Below, one piece after another: positions 12,484 through 13,839 of a stretch of 13,839 nt of DNA. Origin of the DNA: JBFWRI01 sp050248995 (GTDB lineage Bacteria > Pseudomonadota > Alphaproteobacteria > JAIXQD01); NCBI GenBank assembly GCA_050248995.1, contig JBFWRI010000034.1:1-13839 (forward strand), read 5' to 3'. Position 1 is the stretch's first letter, and every line of letters begins with the position of its first letter. Made by a program: the position numbers and the translations under genes. Below the pieces are notes generated by a model. The model worked only from the letters and a program-made list of their open reading frames with translations, did no database searches and was not told the DNA's origin.

Positions 12484-13011
12484 ATGACACACATCTACAC
12501 CATCCGCGCCGCCATGCTGGAGCCCGCCGGGCTTAACCATGCTTCCGCCAGACTGCTGGCTTTTATTATCCCCGCCAAACTTGATGAATGGCGCCGCAAA
12601 CGCCTTGATACTCAATTCGAACCCTTTATGAAAAAGATCCGCAGGGCCCGCGCCTATCTGCAAGACCATCGGCGCATAGACGAAATTGAAGCAGCCACGG
12701 ATATGAACGTTTGCCGGGATCTTGGTGGAAATATCCGTAGTGGGCGCTGGTTCGAGATACGCGACCATATGCTGGTGGGTGAACATGGTCTAGCTTATAT
12801 CGAAGTCATAAACCGCCTCGCTTATGATAAATCCGGCTATCTGCAGGACACACCCGAATACCGGCATGCAAGAGCTATCGAGCAAAAAATAAATGCCCTT
12901 TTCTGCCGCGAACGCGTACGCGCCAAGTGGGAAGCCGAGAGCCGCAAAAAGCGGCAGGAAGCGGGCGCCCGAAAGCGCCGGAAGAAGCCCCAAAGTCCCC
13001 GTCCAGCCTGA
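12484..13011 (+). CDS. Hypothetical basic protein, divergent from XRE regulator
   Basis: I do not recognise this 175-residue protein. It has no signal peptide; the hydrophobic patch at 23-31 (RLLAFIIPA) is too short for a membrane segment. The body is helical and charged (DEWRRKRLDTQFEPFMKKIRRARAYL at about 34-59, written here only as a landmark range). The tail (about 142-175) is extremely rich in Lys and Arg, with KKR and RKRRKK clusters, which suggests binding to nucleic acid or membrane. It starts at the ATG at 12484, giving MTHIYTIRAAM; in-frame TTG (12454) and GTG (12478) codons exist upstream. There is no ribosome binding site, but GATACT ends six bases before the ATG. It is divergent from the XRE gene across 157 bp containing operator-like sequence, so the regulator may control it. 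No terminator of standard form follows. Confidence 0.68.
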   Translation: MTHIYTIRAAMLEPAGLNHASARLLAFIIPAKLDEWRRKRLDTQFEPFMKKIRRARAYLQDHRRIDEIEAATDMNVCRDLGGNIRSGRWFEIRDHMLVGEHGLAYIEVINRLAYDKSGYLQDTPEYRHARAIEQKINALFCRERVRAKWEAESRKKRQEAGARKRRKKPQSPRPA

Positions 13012-13180
13012 ATCGGCACCGGCGTCAGAAAAGCGGGCCTTTTCAACACGTTCACGCCCCTAAAAATAAGGGTAAATAGCCCTTGAATCGGCTTCCGGCA
13101 GTTGCTACCTGTAAGCCACTCGCGCAGGCGGGTTATAGGCCCCGCGCGTATATAACTTTTTGTTTTTGAAGGAGAAAACT

Positions 13181-13498
13181 ATGACAGCTACATTCCGCCC
13201 CCTGCATGACCGCGTGCTGGTGCGCCGCCTGGAATCGGAAACCAAAACCGCCGGCGGCATCATCATTGCCGACACCGCACAGGAAAAGCCGACCGAAGGT
13301 GAAGTCATCGCCGTTGGGACGGGCACCCGTGACGAAACCGGCAAGATCACGCCGCTGGATGTAAAAGTCGGCGACCGCATCCTGTTCGGCAAATGGTCGG
13401 GCACTGAAGTAAAGCTGGAAGGCAAGGATTACCTGATCATGAAGGAAACCGACATCCTTGGCATCGTTTCAACCGGCGCCGCCAAGAAGGCCGCTTAA
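13181..13498 (+). CDS. groES: Co-chaperonin GroES (Hsp10)
   Basis: A 105-residue cytosolic co-chaperonin. Seven copies cap the GroEL ring and close the folding chamber. The N-terminus FRPLHDRVLVRRLE, the mobile loop around residues 17-36 with TAGGIIIADTAQEKP, VGDRILFGKWSGTEVKL and the closing YLIMKETDILGIV are all family hallmarks. It ends in a basic/Ala-rich extension (STGAAKKAA), slightly longer than the usual 95-97 residues. The start is set by AAGGAG at 13169-13174, six bases before the ATG; an in-frame ATG at 13160 lies upstream of this site and is not used. groEL follows after 29 bp, so they form the usual operon. I found no CIRCE element in the 169 bp upstream, so HrcA control is not supported here. 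Confidence 0.97.
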   Translation: MTATFRPLHDRVLVRRLESETKTAGGIIIADTAQEKPTEGEVIAVGTGTRDETGKITPLDVKVGDRILFGKWSGTEVKLEGKDYLIMKETDILGIVSTGAAKKAA

Positions 13499-13527
13499 TC
13501 AATTTACGTTTTTAAAGGAGAACTAAA

Positions 13528-13839
<312 letters not shown>

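Noticed and set aside
13028..13044. GAAAAG-CGGGC-CTTTTC inverted repeat after the basic-protein gene as a terminator
   Set aside because: The stem is mostly A-T, only six pairs, and no T-run follows; too weak to call.

Overview
The window looks like ordinary chromosome of an alphaproteobacterium with moderately high GC content. Four things point there: a mitochondrial/alphaproteobacterial-type haem A synthase (CtaA), a Usg-family protein, an alphaproteobacterial-looking groES-groEL pair, and one perfect CtrA box (TTAA-N7-TTAAC). I see no insertion sequence, prophage, CRISPR array, tRNA or rRNA. Gene density is very high: no gene-free stretch reaches 300 bp, and the longest are about 150-170 bp (371-522, 12327-12483, 13012-13180).

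Layout from left to right. (1) 8-918, minus strand: two small unrecognised proteins, the downstream one probably exported. (2) 1003-3584, plus strand: the ABC-F translation factor EttA, whose stop codon overlaps the GTG start of an EamA/DMT-type transporter. (3) 3585-5374, plus strand: a regulatory gap with the CtrA box, then four tightly spaced genes (two unknowns, a minimal A24 prepilin peptidase, one more unknown). (4) 5375-8437, minus strand: a two-gene signalling operon, a seven-helix PAS/PAS hybrid histidine kinase followed by a stand-alone receiver protein. (5) 8552-9577, minus strand: ctaA. (6) 9648-10343, plus strand: a queuosine-precursor transporter of the YhhQ family, meeting a minus-strand Usg-like protein (10340-10735). 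(7) 10820-11461, plus strand: an unrecognised secreted protein with three RTGxG repeats. (8) 11472-12326, minus strand: an XRE-type regulator, divergent from an unrecognised basic protein (12484-13011), with a clear operator-like palindrome between them. (9) 13181-13839, plus strand: groES and the first 104 codons of groEL, cut by the window edge.

Three themes stand out. CtrA may control an operon with a prepilin peptidase, which fits the known link between CtrA and pili in Caulobacter. Several start codons (ctaA, the secreted protein, and less clearly the genes at 3696 and 12484) lie only 6-7 nt after a -10-like hexamer and lack a ribosome binding site, which suggests leaderless mRNAs. All three convergent gene junctions have 10 bp or less between stop codons, leaving no room for terminators. 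I see no clearly new defence or mobile system. The least explained parts are the XRE/basic-protein pair, the CtrA-box operon unknowns and the RTGxG secreted protein.
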